Source of the DNA: Roseisolibacter sp. H3M3-2
Lineage (GTDB): Bacteria > Gemmatimonadota > Gemmatimonadetes > Gemmatimonadales > Gemmatimonadaceae
Assembly: GCF_029211165.1 (NCBI RefSeq)
Contig: NZ_JARGEK010000011.1
Coordinates: forward strand, 1 to 33,853
Length of the DNA stretch: 33,853 nt
Direction of reading: 5' to 3'
Made by a program: the position numbers and the translations under genes. The notes below the pieces were generated by a model, which ran no database searches, was not told where the DNA came from, and saw nothing but the letters and a program-made list of their open reading frames with translations. Below are positions 19,871 through 28,018 of the stretch, piece by piece (position 1 is the stretch's first letter; each line of letters opens with the position of its first letter).

Positions 19871-20257
19871 CTACGGGCGTCCGGCGGCCGGCCGTCCCGC
19901 CTCGGCCGACGGGCGGCGCGGCGGGGTCCGGGGCGTGGTGCGCGAGGGCGACGGCATGGGCGGCGGGGGCGCCGGCTCGGCGCGCGGCACCGGGGCCGTG
20001 ACCGCCGGGGCGGGCCGCGGGGCTGCCTGGAGCGCGGGGGCCGCCGAGTCGACCCAGGCCTGCAGGTCGAGCCGCTGGACGATGGCCGCGGTGTCGGCGC
20101 GCCACGGCTTGGGCCGCGTCGAGTCGGCCGCCGAGTCGAGCGCGGCGACGGTCGCCGGCGCGGGGCGCGGCGGCGGGAGGGGGACGCCGACCTCCTGCGC
20201 GCCGGCGGCGGGCGCGACGGTCAGGGCGAGGGCGAGGAGGACGCGGGCGGTGGGCAC
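19871..20257 (-). CDS. Proline/alanine-rich secreted protein, 128 aa
   Basis: The start is GTG 20257. A signal peptide (ARVLLALALTVAPAAGAQ, cleavage near residue 20) is followed by Pro/Ala/Arg-rich sequence with one ordered-looking segment (PWRADTAAIVQRLDLQAWVD). The C-terminal 45 residues are low complexity (PAPPPPMPSPSRTTPRTPP). No family is recognised. It lies 43 bp downstream of the beta-lactamase-like gene and may be cotranscribed. Low complexity makes the reading less certain than for its neighbours. Confidence 0.55.
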   Translation of the reverse strand: MPTARVLLALALTVAPAAGAQEVGVPLPPPRPAPATVAALDSAADSTRPKPWRADTAAIVQRLDLQAWVDSAAPALQAAPRPAPAVTAPVPRAEPAPPPPMPSPSRTTPRTPPRRPSAEAGRPAAGRP

Positions 20258-20300
20258 GCCGCCCGAGCGAGCACGGGCCGTGCCGGCGCCCGGACGCCGC

Positions 20301-21218
20301 TCAGGAGCGCGGCGCGCGGCGCGGCCAGGCGCCGACGATCGCGCGTCCCAGCTCCGCCATCAGCAGCTGCGGCTCGCTGTCGGCGATCCAGCGGGTGTCC
20401 TTGTTCTCCTTGGTCAGCACGCAGGCGACGACGCGCGACTGCAGCTCCCAGAGCGTGCACTCGGTGCGCACCGAGTCGGTGGCGCCGGTCTTGTGCGGGG
20501 CGCGCACGCCGTCGACGTGCCGCTGGAGGAGCAGCCGGTCCTCGTTGTCGGCCAGCACCGCGAGCATCGCCGAGTCGGCCGCCGGCGACACCGCGGTGCC
20601 GGCGGCGAGGCGGGCGAACAGAGTGGCCATCTCGTCGGCGGTCGTGACGCCGAGGCCGTACTTCGCCGAGCTGTCCATCGCCACCGACGTGAAGCGCTGG
20701 AAGGTCTTGGAGTGGACCTTCGTGTGGGGCAGCCCGAGCGCCTCCATCTTCTCCCACACGCGCCGGATCGCGATCCGGTCGAGCAGGAGGTTGGTCGCCG
20801 TGTTGTCGCTGATGGTGGTCATCAGCCGCGCCGCGTCGCCGACGGTGACGGTCACGCCGGGGTGGAGGAACTGCAGCTGCCCGGCGCCGGGGACCTGGTC
20901 GATCCGGAGGATCGTGATCGGGTCGTCGAGCGCGATCATCCCCTTCCCCACCAGGTCGTGCAGCGTGACCAGGATCGGGACCTTGATCAGGCTCGCGGTC
21001 GGGAAGGTCTCGGCGGCGCGGCGGTCGAGGCGCTCGCCGGTGTCGAGGTTGCGGACCGCGTAGCCGACGACGCCCCGGCCGGCCCGCTCATAGCGGTCGA
21101 CCAGGGCGTCGAGGGTGCGGCGCAGCGCGGCCGTGTCGGCGCGCGCCGGCTGGGCATCCGCGCCCCCCGCACCGACGGCGAGGAGCGCGGCGGCGAGGAG
21201 GGCGCGGGCGACGCTCAC
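20301..21218 (-). CDS. Class A beta-lactamase-like serine hydrolase
   Basis: The start is GTG 21218, overlapping the preceding gene's stop by 4 bp (GTGA). The 305-aa product has a signal peptide (ALLAAALLAVGAGGADAQ), so it is exported. Active-site motifs are SLIK (Ser76, Lys79), SDN (137-139) and KTG (243-245), in class A order and spacing. The omega-loop Glu (the deacylating residue, Glu166 in class A numbering, with ExxxN) is not apparent; the region reads HSKTFQRFTSVAMDSSAKYG. Enzymes of the beta-lactamase family 2 type often lack strong hydrolysis, so a peptidoglycan-related or weak penicillin-binding role is as likely as resistance. Confidence 0.85.
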   Translation of the reverse strand: MSVARALLAAALLAVGAGGADAQPARADTAALRRTLDALVDRYERAGRGVVGYAVRNLDTGERLDRRAAETFPTASLIKVPILVTLHDLVGKGMIALDDPITILRIDQVPGAGQLQFLHPGVTVTVGDAARLMTTISDNTATNLLLDRIAIRRVWEKMEALGLPHTKVHSKTFQRFTSVAMDSSAKYGLGVTTADEMATLFARLAAGTAVSPAADSAMLAVLADNEDRLLLQRHVDGVRAPHKTGATDSVRTECTLWELQSRVVACVLTKENKDTRWIADSEPQLLMAELGRAIVGAWPRRAPRS

Positions 21219-21451
21219 TCGTCGGCGGCGTCCGGGAACTCGTCGGACTTCTTGGTCGCGACCAGCTCGCGGTCGTGCGACGTCGGGTCGTACATCGCCA
21301 GCAGCTTGATGGTCTCGCCCGGGTAGGCGTCGAACTCCTTGCCCGTGCCCTTGTAGACCTTGATCTCGTGCCCGTCCTCGAAGCGCATGATGACGAGCGG
21401 GTACTCGCTGTTGACGTACTGCTTGCGGACTCGCTTGGGGGCGGAGCTCAT
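21215..21451 (-). CDS. Small conserved-looking hypothetical protein, 78 aa
   Basis: ATG 21451 is chosen over longer starts because the upstream residues are Arg/Ala low complexity. The protein has a basic N-terminus (SSAPKRVRKQYVNSEYP), a beta-rich core (LVIMRFEDGHEIKVYKGTG, ETIKLLAMYDPTSHDRELV) and an acidic tail (SDEFPDAADE). No signal or membrane segment is present. No family is recognised. Its stop overlaps the beta-lactamase-like start (GTGA), suggesting coupled translation. Confidence 0.7.
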   Translation of the reverse strand: MSSAPKRVRKQYVNSEYPLVIMRFEDGHEIKVYKGTGKEFDAYPGETIKLLAMYDPTSHDRELVATKKSDEFPDAADE

Positions 21452-21477
21452 GGCGCGGGTTCGGGCTGGGGGGAAGG

Positions 21478-22680
21478 TCAGGTCACCACGGCGCGCCGCC
21501 CGGCGTGCCGCTCCCACGCGCCGGCGGCGAGGATCTCGTCGATCGCGGCCACGGCCGCCTCGAGCTCGTCGTCGGTCGTGTAGAAGTGGGGCGCGACGCG
21601 GATCCCCGCGCCCGGGCGGTAGTCGATGACAATGTCGCGGGCGAGCAGTTCCTGCGCCACTTCGTAGCCGTGCGGGACGTCGAAGGCCACCGTCCCGCCG
21701 CGCCGGGCGGGGTCACGGGGGGCCCGCACCGGGTAGCCGCGGGCGTCGGCCAGCGCGACGAGGCGCGCCGTCTGCCGCTCGCTCTTGGCGCGGACCGCCG
21801 GCATCCCGGCCGCCCGGACGAGCCGCGGCCCCTCCAGGGCGGCGTACAGCGCCGGCACCGACGGGGTGCCGGAGAGCCAGCGCCAGGCGCCGGCCGCGTG
21901 GTCCATCGTGTCCTCGAAGGCGAACGGGCGGGCGTGCGCCTGCCACCCGGTGAGCGCCGGGCGCACCGCCCGCCCGGCGCGCGCCTCGACGTCGGGCGCC
22001 ACGTAGAGGAAGCACCCGCCCGGCCCGCCGCACAGCCACTTCAGCACCCCGCCGGTCAGGAAGTCGCAGCCGAGCGCCCTGACGTCCACCGCGAGCACGC
22101 CGACCGAGTGGTAGGCGTCGAGCATGACCAGCGCGCCGGCGTCGTGGGCGTGGCGCGCGATGCGCGCGGCGTCCATGACGTACGCGGAGCGGAAGAGGAC
22201 GTGCGACACCGCGACCAGCCGCGTGCGCGCGTCGATCGCCGCGCACAGCGCGTCCTCGTCGACCGACATCCCGTCCTCGGCGGCCGGCACCACGACCACG
22301 CGCGCCCCGAGCCGCGCCGCCATCCCCTCGACGGCGTAGCGCACCGACGGGAAGTCGAGCGCGGTCATGACGATCGTGTCGCGCCCGCCCGCGAAGTCCA
22401 GCGCCGACAGCACCGCCACGTGCGCCAGCGAGACGTTGGCGACCATCGCCACCTCGTTCGCCGCGGCGCCGATCAGCGGCGCGATCTCGTCGCCGACGCG
22501 CACCGGCAGCTCCCACCACGCGTCGGCCCACGCGCGCACGCCCCGCGTCGCCCACACCTCGGCGTACTCCGCCAGCCGGTCGCCGGTCGCGCGGGGCATG
22601 GCGCCGAGCGAGTTGGAGACGAGGTAGGTGCTCGACGCGAGGATCGGGAATTCGGGGCGGAAGCGGAGCAGGTCGTCCAT
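21478..22680 (-). CDS. PLP-dependent class V aminotransferase-fold enzyme, kynureninase-like
   Basis: ATG 22680 begins MDDLLRFRPEFPIL; upstream in-frame codons translate a tandem repeat (TTPVV) and are judged non-native, though a GTG start there cannot be excluded. The product is 400 aa, near kynureninase length. Fold type I features are visible: LSALDF, the aspartate in VMLDAYHSVGVLAVD, and the PLP lysine Lys214 in LTGGVLKWLCGGPGGCFLYV. The D-x-x-H-S-x-G and K-x-x-x-G-G-P-G pattern matches kynureninases more than cysteine desulfurases. Kynureninase cleaves kynurenine to anthranilate and alanine; no other kynurenine-pathway gene is adjacent, so the substrate is not certain. Confidence 0.82.
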   Translation of the reverse strand: MDDLLRFRPEFPILASSTYLVSNSLGAMPRATGDRLAEYAEVWATRGVRAWADAWWELPVRVGDEIAPLIGAAANEVAMVANVSLAHVAVLSALDFAGGRDTIVMTALDFPSVRYAVEGMAARLGARVVVVPAAEDGMSVDEDALCAAIDARTRLVAVSHVLFRSAYVMDAARIARHAHDAGALVMLDAYHSVGVLAVDVRALGCDFLTGGVLKWLCGGPGGCFLYVAPDVEARAGRAVRPALTGWQAHARPFAFEDTMDHAAGAWRWLSGTPSVPALYAALEGPRLVRAAGMPAVRAKSERQTARLVALADARGYPVRAPRDPARRGGTVAFDVPHGYEVAQELLARDIVIDYRPGAGIRVAPHFYTTDDELEAAVAAIDEILAAGAWERHAGRRAVVT

Positions 22681-22695
22681 GGCCTTCTCGACGGC

Positions 22696-22797
22696 GGGAG
22701 TCGTCACTACGGGAGTCGTCACTACGGGAGTGGTAACCGCGCTCGCACTACGCCGTATCGACTCCCGGTTCGTCGACTCCCGCACTCTCGACTCCCG
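22696..22797. repeat. Two opposed clusters of 15-bp-period repeats
   Basis: GGGAGTCGTCACTAC occurs at 22696-22710 and 22711-22725, with a third partial copy from 22726. TCGACTCCCG occurs at 22758, 22773 and 22788, again 15 bp apart. The two units contain complementary cores (GGGAGTCG and CGACTCCC), so the left cluster can pair with the right. The cluster covers the 3' end of the permease gene and the leader of the aminotransferase gene. Confidence 0.8.
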
Positions 22798-24115
22798 CCC
22801 TCCTCCTGGCCAGGAAGAACGCCGGCACCGACAGCCCCGCCACGACGGCGAGTGCGACCCACTCGCGCGAGGTCAGCCCCGAGAGCAGGAACGCGATCAC
22901 CAGCAGCGCCAGCACCGGGGCGACGCCGCCGAACGGGGTGCGGAAGGGGAGGCCGCCGCCCTGGCGGACGTCGCGGCGGCGCAGCTGCCACGCGGCGGCG
23001 ACGCAGGCGGCGTAGGCGAGGAGGCCGGCGCCGTTGGCGACCAGGGCGAGCTGCTCGAAGCCGCCGCTGAGCGCGAGGGCGGCGGTGAGCAGCGCCTGCG
23101 CGACGATCGCGACGTGCGGGGTGCGGAACTCGGGGTGGATGCGCGCGAACGCCGCCGGGAGGAAGCCGTCGCGCCCGAACGCGTAGAGGATGCGCGGCAC
23201 GCCGAGCGTCATCCCGCTCACGTAGCCGAACATCGAGATCGTCGAGCCGACGAGGATCATCGTGCGGCCGGCCGGGCCGAGCGCGGCGCCCGCGGCGTCG
23301 GCGACCGGGGTAGCGGAGCGCGCGAGCGCCGGGCCGAGGATCCCCTGCGTGACGACGTGCACGGCGAGGTAGACCAGCGTCACCGCCAGCATCGCCACGA
23401 ACAGCGCGCGCGGGACCGTGCGCGCCGGCTCGCGCACCTCGCCGCTCGGCACCAGCGCCGCCTCGACGCCGAGGAAGGCGAAGAGGAGGAACGCGCCGCC
23501 GCGCGCGAGGGCGTCGGTGGTGGGGGCGCGCTCGACGGCGAGGTTGGCGCCCGACACCGCCGCCGCGCCCAGCGCGACGAACACCGCCAGCGGCAGCAGC
23601 TTGGCGACCGTCATGACGGCGTTGAAGCGGCTCGCGCCGCGCACGCCGCGCACGTTGAGCCACGCCAGCACGGCGAGCGCCAGCAGCAGCGCCGCGGCGC
23701 GCCCCGCCCCCGGGCCGAGCGCCGGGACGAGCGCGACCAGCCCGTCGGCGAAGAAGGTCGAGACGGCGGCCAGCGCGGCGCTCATGCTCGCCCAGAGCAT
23801 CACGCCGGTGACGAAGCCGAGGAACGGGCCGAACGCCACCTCGACGTACGCGTAGAGCCCCCCGGTGAGCGAGACCCGGCTCCCCGCCTCGGCGAAGCAG
23901 ACGACGATCAGCCCCATCGCCACCGCGCACAGCACGTAGGCGAGCGGCGCCGCGGCGCCCAGCGCGTCGGCGGCGCCGGCGGGGAGGCGGAAGATCCCGC
24001 CGCCGATGGTGACGTTGACGATGCCGGCGGCGAGCCCCCAGGTGCCGACGGCGCGCACGAGGGCGGCGTCGCGGCCGCCGGCGGGGGCGGAGGCGCTCGC
24101 GGTGGGAGTGGGCAT
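22748..24115 (-). CDS. APC-superfamily amino-acid permease
   Basis: The start is ATG 24115; the product is 455 aa. About twelve hydrophobic helices are visible, and the first broken helix carries the GxG-type substrate motif (GIVNVTIGGGIFRLP). Other family features are the Glu in VVCFAEAGSRVSLTGG, GGLYAYVEVAFGPFLGF, and the SMFGYVSGMTLGVPRILYAFGRDG stretch. It should be an inner-membrane amino-acid or amine transporter; substrate and coupling ion cannot be fixed. The last ~15 residues (AGVESAGVDEPGVD) are encoded by a 15-bp-period repeat and look like a recent extension. It lies 67 bp upstream of the kynureninase-like gene on the same strand and may supply its substrate (inference). Confidence 0.9.
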   Translation of the reverse strand: MPTPTASASAPAGGRDAALVRAVGTWGLAAGIVNVTIGGGIFRLPAGAADALGAAAPLAYVLCAVAMGLIVVCFAEAGSRVSLTGGLYAYVEVAFGPFLGFVTGVMLWASMSAALAAVSTFFADGLVALVPALGPGAGRAAALLLALAVLAWLNVRGVRGASRFNAVMTVAKLLPLAVFVALGAAAVSGANLAVERAPTTDALARGGAFLLFAFLGVEAALVPSGEVREPARTVPRALFVAMLAVTLVYLAVHVVTQGILGPALARSATPVADAAGAALGPAGRTMILVGSTISMFGYVSGMTLGVPRILYAFGRDGFLPAAFARIHPEFRTPHVAIVAQALLTAALALSGGFEQLALVANGAGLLAYAACVAAAWQLRRRDVRQGGGLPFRTPFGGVAPVLALLVIAFLLSGLTSREWVALAVVAGLSVPAFFLARRRAGVESAGVDEPGVDTA

Positions 24116-24258
24116 GGCGCCAATGTAGCGCGCGCCGCGACTGGCGCGCTTCTTTCGTTCGACGTCCGCGAGGCGTGACCGGCGGAACCCCGGCGGCGTC
24201 TCCCGGTAGAGAGGCGTGTCGACAGCCGTGCACGTCGCCGCACCCGCGCAGGAGAGCC

Positions 24259-25530
24259 ATGCCCCGATCCCGCACGCCCGAGGGGGACCAGCCCACGGCC
24301 CGACTGGCGCCGCGCGTCGTCTCGCGCGCGGCGCCGCGCGTCGCGCTCGTGCTGGGCGGCGGGGGGCTCAAGGGGTTCGCCCACATCGGCGTGCTGCGCG
24401 CGCTGCGCGAGCGCGGGATCCGCCCGGCCGTCGTCGCCGGGTCGAGCATCGGCGCGCTGCTGGGCGCCGCCCACGCCGGCGGGGTGCACGAGGAGGACAT
24501 GGCGGCGCGCGCCCGCGCCCTCCGCCGCCGCGACCTGTTCCGCATCAACCACTACGGGATGCTGGTGGACCGGATGCGCTCGGCGTCGCTGTACCTGCCG
24601 GAGCCGCTGCGCGCGCTGGTCGACTCGGTCGTCCCCGACTGCGACTTCGACGGGCTGCGCACCCCGCTCCTCGTGAACACGGTCGACGTGGCGCTCGGCA
24701 CGCAGGTGGTCTGGGGGCTCCCCGGGCTGCGCGACGTGCCGATCCGCGACGCCGTCTACGCGTCGTGCGCGCTGCCCGGGTTCTTCCCGCCGGGGCGGGT
24801 GGACGGGCGCGTGTGCGTCGACGGCGGCACGATCGACAACCTCCCGGTCTCGATCGCGGCGCGGCACGGCGGCGCGCCGCCGGTCGACGCGGTGATCGCC
24901 GTCGACGTCGGCAACGCCGACCTCTCCCCCGACGCGACGATCCACGCGCAGGGGTTCGCGTCGATCTTCATGCGCTCGGCGAGCGTGATGATGCAGGCGC
25001 TGCAGGCGCCGCCGCTCGCGCACTGGGAGGGGCCGCCGATGCTGCTCGTGCGCCCGCGCGTGAACCACATCGGGTGGTTCGTGTTCGGGCGCGCCGAGGA
25101 GCTGATCGCCGAGGGGTACCGGGCGGCCAAGGAGGCGCTGCGCGGGCTCGACGCGCTGCTCACCGCGCCGGGCGGGATCTTCCCGCGCCGCACGGTGCGC
25201 GTGGCGGTCGACCGCGGGCGCTGCACGGGGTGCGGGCTGTGCGTCGCGCTCGCGCCGCGCGTGATGGCGCTCGCCCCCGACGGCAAGGCGTTCGCGCTCA
25301 GCCACGAGTTCTCGTGGTCGGCCGCCGACGGCGGCTTCGTGCGGAGCTGCCCGACGGCGGCGATCCGCACCGAGGTGCTCGACGCCTCGCCGGCGCTGGC
25401 GGCGACGCCGGTCGTGCTGCCGCCGGCGGTCGTCCCCGCCTCGGCCACCCCCGGCCTCGCCGAGGTGCGCGCCGCCGAGCCCGCCGACGCGGTCCTCGGC
25501 GGCCAGGTGGACGTCCCGCCCGCGGCCTGA
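24259..25530 (+). CDS. Patatin-like phospholipase fused to a C-terminal ferredoxin-like domain
   Basis: ATG 24259 follows AGGAG by a short spacer; the GTG at 24175 would add atypical residues. The product is 423 aa. The patatin domain (about 27-220) has the oxyanion loop GGGGLKGF (33-40), the nucleophile motif GSSIG (Ser63) and the catalytic DGG (Asp188), so acyl-ester hydrolysis of lipids is expected. After residue 310 comes a ferredoxin-like stretch, RCTGCGLCVALAP (Cys322, Cys325, Cys328), with Cys364 in SCPTAAI, the C-x-x-C-x-x-C...C-P arrangement of a single [4Fe-4S] domain. A Pro/Ala-rich tail follows. There is no signal peptide. The fusion of a lipase and an iron-sulfur domain is unusual; its role is unknown. 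Confidence 0.9.
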   Translation: MPRSRTPEGDQPTARLAPRVVSRAAPRVALVLGGGGLKGFAHIGVLRALRERGIRPAVVAGSSIGALLGAAHAGGVHEEDMAARARALRRRDLFRINHYGMLVDRMRSASLYLPEPLRALVDSVVPDCDFDGLRTPLLVNTVDVALGTQVVWGLPGLRDVPIRDAVYASCALPGFFPPGRVDGRVCVDGGTIDNLPVSIAARHGGAPPVDAVIAVDVGNADLSPDATIHAQGFASIFMRSASVMMQALQAPPLAHWEGPPMLLVRPRVNHIGWFVFGRAEELIAEGYRAAKEALRGLDALLTAPGGIFPRRTVRVAVDRGRCTGCGLCVALAPRVMALAPDGKAFALSHEFSWSAADGGFVRSCPTAAIRTEVLDASPALAATPVVLPPAVVPASATPGLAEVRAAEPADAVLGGQVDVPPAA

Positions 25531-25534
25531 CGCG

Positions 25535-26374
25535 TCAGGCGCGGCGCCGCCGCGCCGCGCCGGCCAGCAGCAGGAGCCCGGTCGCGGTCAGCGCGACCGT
25601 CGCCGGCTCGGGGACCACGGCCGCCGCGCCCGGCTCGCCGTAGAGGAAGTCGTCCATCACGACGAGGTCGCGCTGCAGGGCCAGGTTCTCGGTCACCCCG
25701 GCCCCGAGGGCGGCGGTGCCGCTCGTGATCCGCACGCGCCGCACGGCGGCCTCCGCGAACGAGACGCCGAGGAAGGAGAACGACGGGTTCGCGCCCACGA
25801 CGTTCGGCACGAAGAAGGTGCCGAGCGAGTTCAGCGCCGCGTCGAAGAACTGGATCGACGTGAGGTTCGCCAGGTCGACGTCGGAGAACACGGCGCCGAA
25901 GCCGCGCGTCAGCGCGGGCGTGGCCGTGCCGGGGGCGAGGAACTCGACGTCGACGACGTTGCTCCCGAGCGCCGTGAAGAGACGCTGCGCGGAGAAGGGC
26001 TGGAACGTCGCCGAGTAGGACGGGTCGAGGTTGTCGAACTCGATCGGCGCGACGCCGGCGTTCGCGCTGACCTGGAACCCGGTGCCCGGCGTGGAGAGCA
26101 CCACGCCGCGCGGCGAGTTCGTGTTGAAGAAGTTCGCCGGCAGGCTGTTGGGCGCCGCGGCGGCGTCGGGCACGCCGTCCCAGTTGATCTCGCGTCGCAC
26201 CCCGCCGAACGCGCCGTTGGCGCCGGCGACGGTCCCGCCGCCCAGGTCGAGGCGGAACTGGTCGCGCGCGGCGGTCACCGCGGCGAGGTCGCCCGCGCCC
26301 GATCGCACCAGCTGCGCGGACGCGGCGAGCGGCGCGAGGGCGAGCAGCGCGAGGGCACGACGGAGCGTACGCAT
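25535..26374 (-). CDS. PEP-CTERM sorting-domain protein, 279 aa
   Basis: ATG 26374 has AGGAG a few bases upstream. A signal peptide (RRALALLALAPLAASAQ) is followed by a beta-rich extracellular domain of about 230 residues (for example PIEFDNLDPSYSATFQPF and RVRITSGTAALG). The C-terminus has the PEP-CTERM layout: VPEPA, a hydrophobic helix (TVALTATGLLLLAG) and an Arg cluster (ARRRRA). In other bacteria, exosortase cuts at the PEP motif and the protein reaches the cell surface or matrix. No exosortase gene is in the window. The stop lies 4 bp from the patatin gene stop; the two genes converge. Confidence 0.9.
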   Translation of the reverse strand: MRTLRRALALLALAPLAASAQLVRSGAGDLAAVTAARDQFRLDLGGGTVAGANGAFGGVRREINWDGVPDAAAAPNSLPANFFNTNSPRGVVLSTPGTGFQVSANAGVAPIEFDNLDPSYSATFQPFSAQRLFTALGSNVVDVEFLAPGTATPALTRGFGAVFSDVDLANLTSIQFFDAALNSLGTFFVPNVVGANPSFSFLGVSFAEAAVRRVRITSGTAALGAGVTENLALQRDLVVMDDFLYGEPGAAAVVPEPATVALTATGLLLLAGAARRRRA

Positions 26375-26528
26375 GACGTCTCCTGGCACGTGGTGGGGCG
26401 GCTGCGGTGCCCCAACATGCGCGACGCCATGCGTTTACGAAAGCGGATCCGCCGTCCGGACGGCGCGGCCCACAACTTTCCTCTGCCGGAGACCGTCCCC
26501 GATGCCCCACCCATCGCCGAGGTGTCGC

Positions 26529-26888
26529 ATGTCCCTGCGTTCCGTCGTCCTCGCCCTCCTCGTCGCCGCCGCGCCGGCGGCCGCCCAGGAGCACGCCGCC
26601 CCCGCCCCGGCCGCGGAGCCCGCGACCGCGCCGACGGTCGCCAACGCCCGCGCCGGCGTGAGCGCCGCCCCCGTGCACGCCGCCGCCGCCGCGCGCGAGG
26701 TGCTGCAGCAGCAGGAGGAGGAGCGCGCGCCGCGCAACGGCCCGGGGTTCGGCCAGCCCGAGGCGCTCATGATCGTCGGCGGCGCCGCGGTCGTCCTCGG
26801 GATCCTCGTGGGCGGCGGCGGCGGGGGCGCGCTGGCCTTCGGCGGCGCGGTCGTCGGGCTGGTGGGGCTCTACCAGTACCTGCGCTGA
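26529..26888 (+). CDS. Small exported membrane protein, 119 aa
   Basis: ATG 26529 begins a signal peptide (SLRSVVLALLVAAAPAAAQ), followed by an Ala/Pro-rich linker, a short charged helix (AAAREVLQQQEEERAPRN) and a C-terminal Gly-rich hydrophobic region (ALMIVGGAAVVLGILVGGGG, then ALAFGGAVVGLVGLYQYLR). This probably forms one or two membrane helices. Proteins with this outline are common in the lineage but uncharacterised to me. It diverges from the PEP-CTERM gene across about 155 bp that must hold both promoters; I see no strong match there. Confidence 0.7.
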   Translation: MSLRSVVLALLVAAAPAAAQEHAAPAPAAEPATAPTVANARAGVSAAPVHAAAAAREVLQQQEEERAPRNGPGFGQPEALMIVGGAAVVLGILVGGGGGGALAFGGAVVGLVGLYQYLR

Positions 26889-26916
26889 GCCGGCCGGCGC
26901 CGGGCCCCGCCCGCGG

Positions 26917-27960
26917 TCAGGACGCCAGGGCGGCGCGCGCCAGCCGCTCGTAGGCGTCCACCGCCGCCCGCAGCTCGTCCACGTCGACGTACTCGTGGTC
27001 CGTGTGCGCGACGTGGATCGAGCCGGGGCCGAACAGGTACGGCCGCCCCCACGCCCCCAGCACCGGGATGTCGGTGGCGTAGGCGACGACGTCGGTGCGG
27101 AAGCCGGGCGCGGTCGCCAGGTGCACCGCGGGCACGGTCGTCCCGTACGTGACCGTCGCGCGGTCGCCGACCCACGCGTCGACCACCGCGCGCAGCGCGT
27201 CCGCGCTCGTGACCAGCCGCGCCATGCAGCGCGCCTCGGCCCACGGCGCCACCACGTTGTCGGCCACGCCGCCGGTCACCGAGCCGACGTTGATGGTCGT
27301 CGCGCCCAGCACCGGGTCGGTCGGCACCGCCAGCGTCTCCAGCTCGATCAGCAGCCGCGCCAGGCGCGCGATCGCCGAGTCGCCGAGCTGCGGGTAGGCC
27401 GAGTGCGCGGCGCGCCCCGCCGTGCGCAGCGTGAAGCGCAGCGCCCCCTTGGTGCCGACGCCGAGCACGCTCTCGGTGGGCTCGCCGTTCACCAGCGCGC
27501 GGTTGCCCGGGGCGAGCCGCGCCTTCGCGTCGTTCGCGGCGTGCGCGCCGTCGTGCGCCGTCTCCTCGCCGACCACGAACAGCAGCCCCACCGGGACGCC
27601 GGCGTCGCGCAGCCGCTCGGCGGCGCACACCATCGCCGCCGCGATCCCCTTGGCGTCGCACGCGCCGCGCCCGTGCAGCCGCCCGCCCTCCAGCCGCGGC
27701 GGCAGGTACGGCGGCACCGTGTCGAGGTGCGTCGACAGCGTGACCTCGGCGGGCAGCGCGCCCTCGGCGAACAGGTCGTCGCGCCCCGGCGCCACCGGCA
27801 CCCGCGTGACGCGCCAGCCGCGCGCGCGCAGCACCGCCTCCATCCGGTCGACCGCCGGCGCCTCGCGGTTGCTGGTCGAGTCGGCGGCCATCAGGTGAGC
27901 CGCCAGCAGCACGGGGTCGAGCGCGGGGGCCGCGAGGTCGAGCCGGTCGAAGTCGGTCAT
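26917..27960 (-). CDS. M20-family metal-dependent deacylase/peptidase (ArgE/DapE type)
   Basis: The start is ATG 27960; the product is 347 aa. Metal ligands are visible in STHLDTVPP (His78, catalytic Asp80), GACDAKG (Asp102), and GEET (Glu132 catalytic base, Glu133 ligand). GEPTES is another conserved strand, and a late histidine appears in HVAHTDHEYVD. The dimerisation domain (about 170-275) is the usual GTKGALRFTLRTAGRAAHSAYP type. These enzymes remove N-acyl groups from amino acids. ArgE-like, DapE-like and lysine-biosynthesis LysK-like members cannot be separated by eye. No arginine or lysine genes lie next to it. Confidence 0.9.
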   Translation of the reverse strand: MTDFDRLDLAAPALDPVLLAAHLMAADSTSNREAPAVDRMEAVLRARGWRVTRVPVAPGRDDLFAEGALPAEVTLSTHLDTVPPYLPPRLEGGRLHGRGACDAKGIAAAMVCAAERLRDAGVPVGLLFVVGEETAHDGAHAANDAKARLAPGNRALVNGEPTESVLGVGTKGALRFTLRTAGRAAHSAYPQLGDSAIARLARLLIELETLAVPTDPVLGATTINVGSVTGGVADNVVAPWAEARCMARLVTSADALRAVVDAWVGDRATVTYGTTVPAVHLATAPGFRTDVVAYATDIPVLGAWGRPYLFGPGSIHVAHTDHEYVDVDELRAAVDAYERLARAALAS

Positions 27961-28018
27961 GCCGGCAACGAAACGGGCGCGCCGTCCGACCGCAACGGCG
28001 CGCCCCCGCCGTCGCCCC

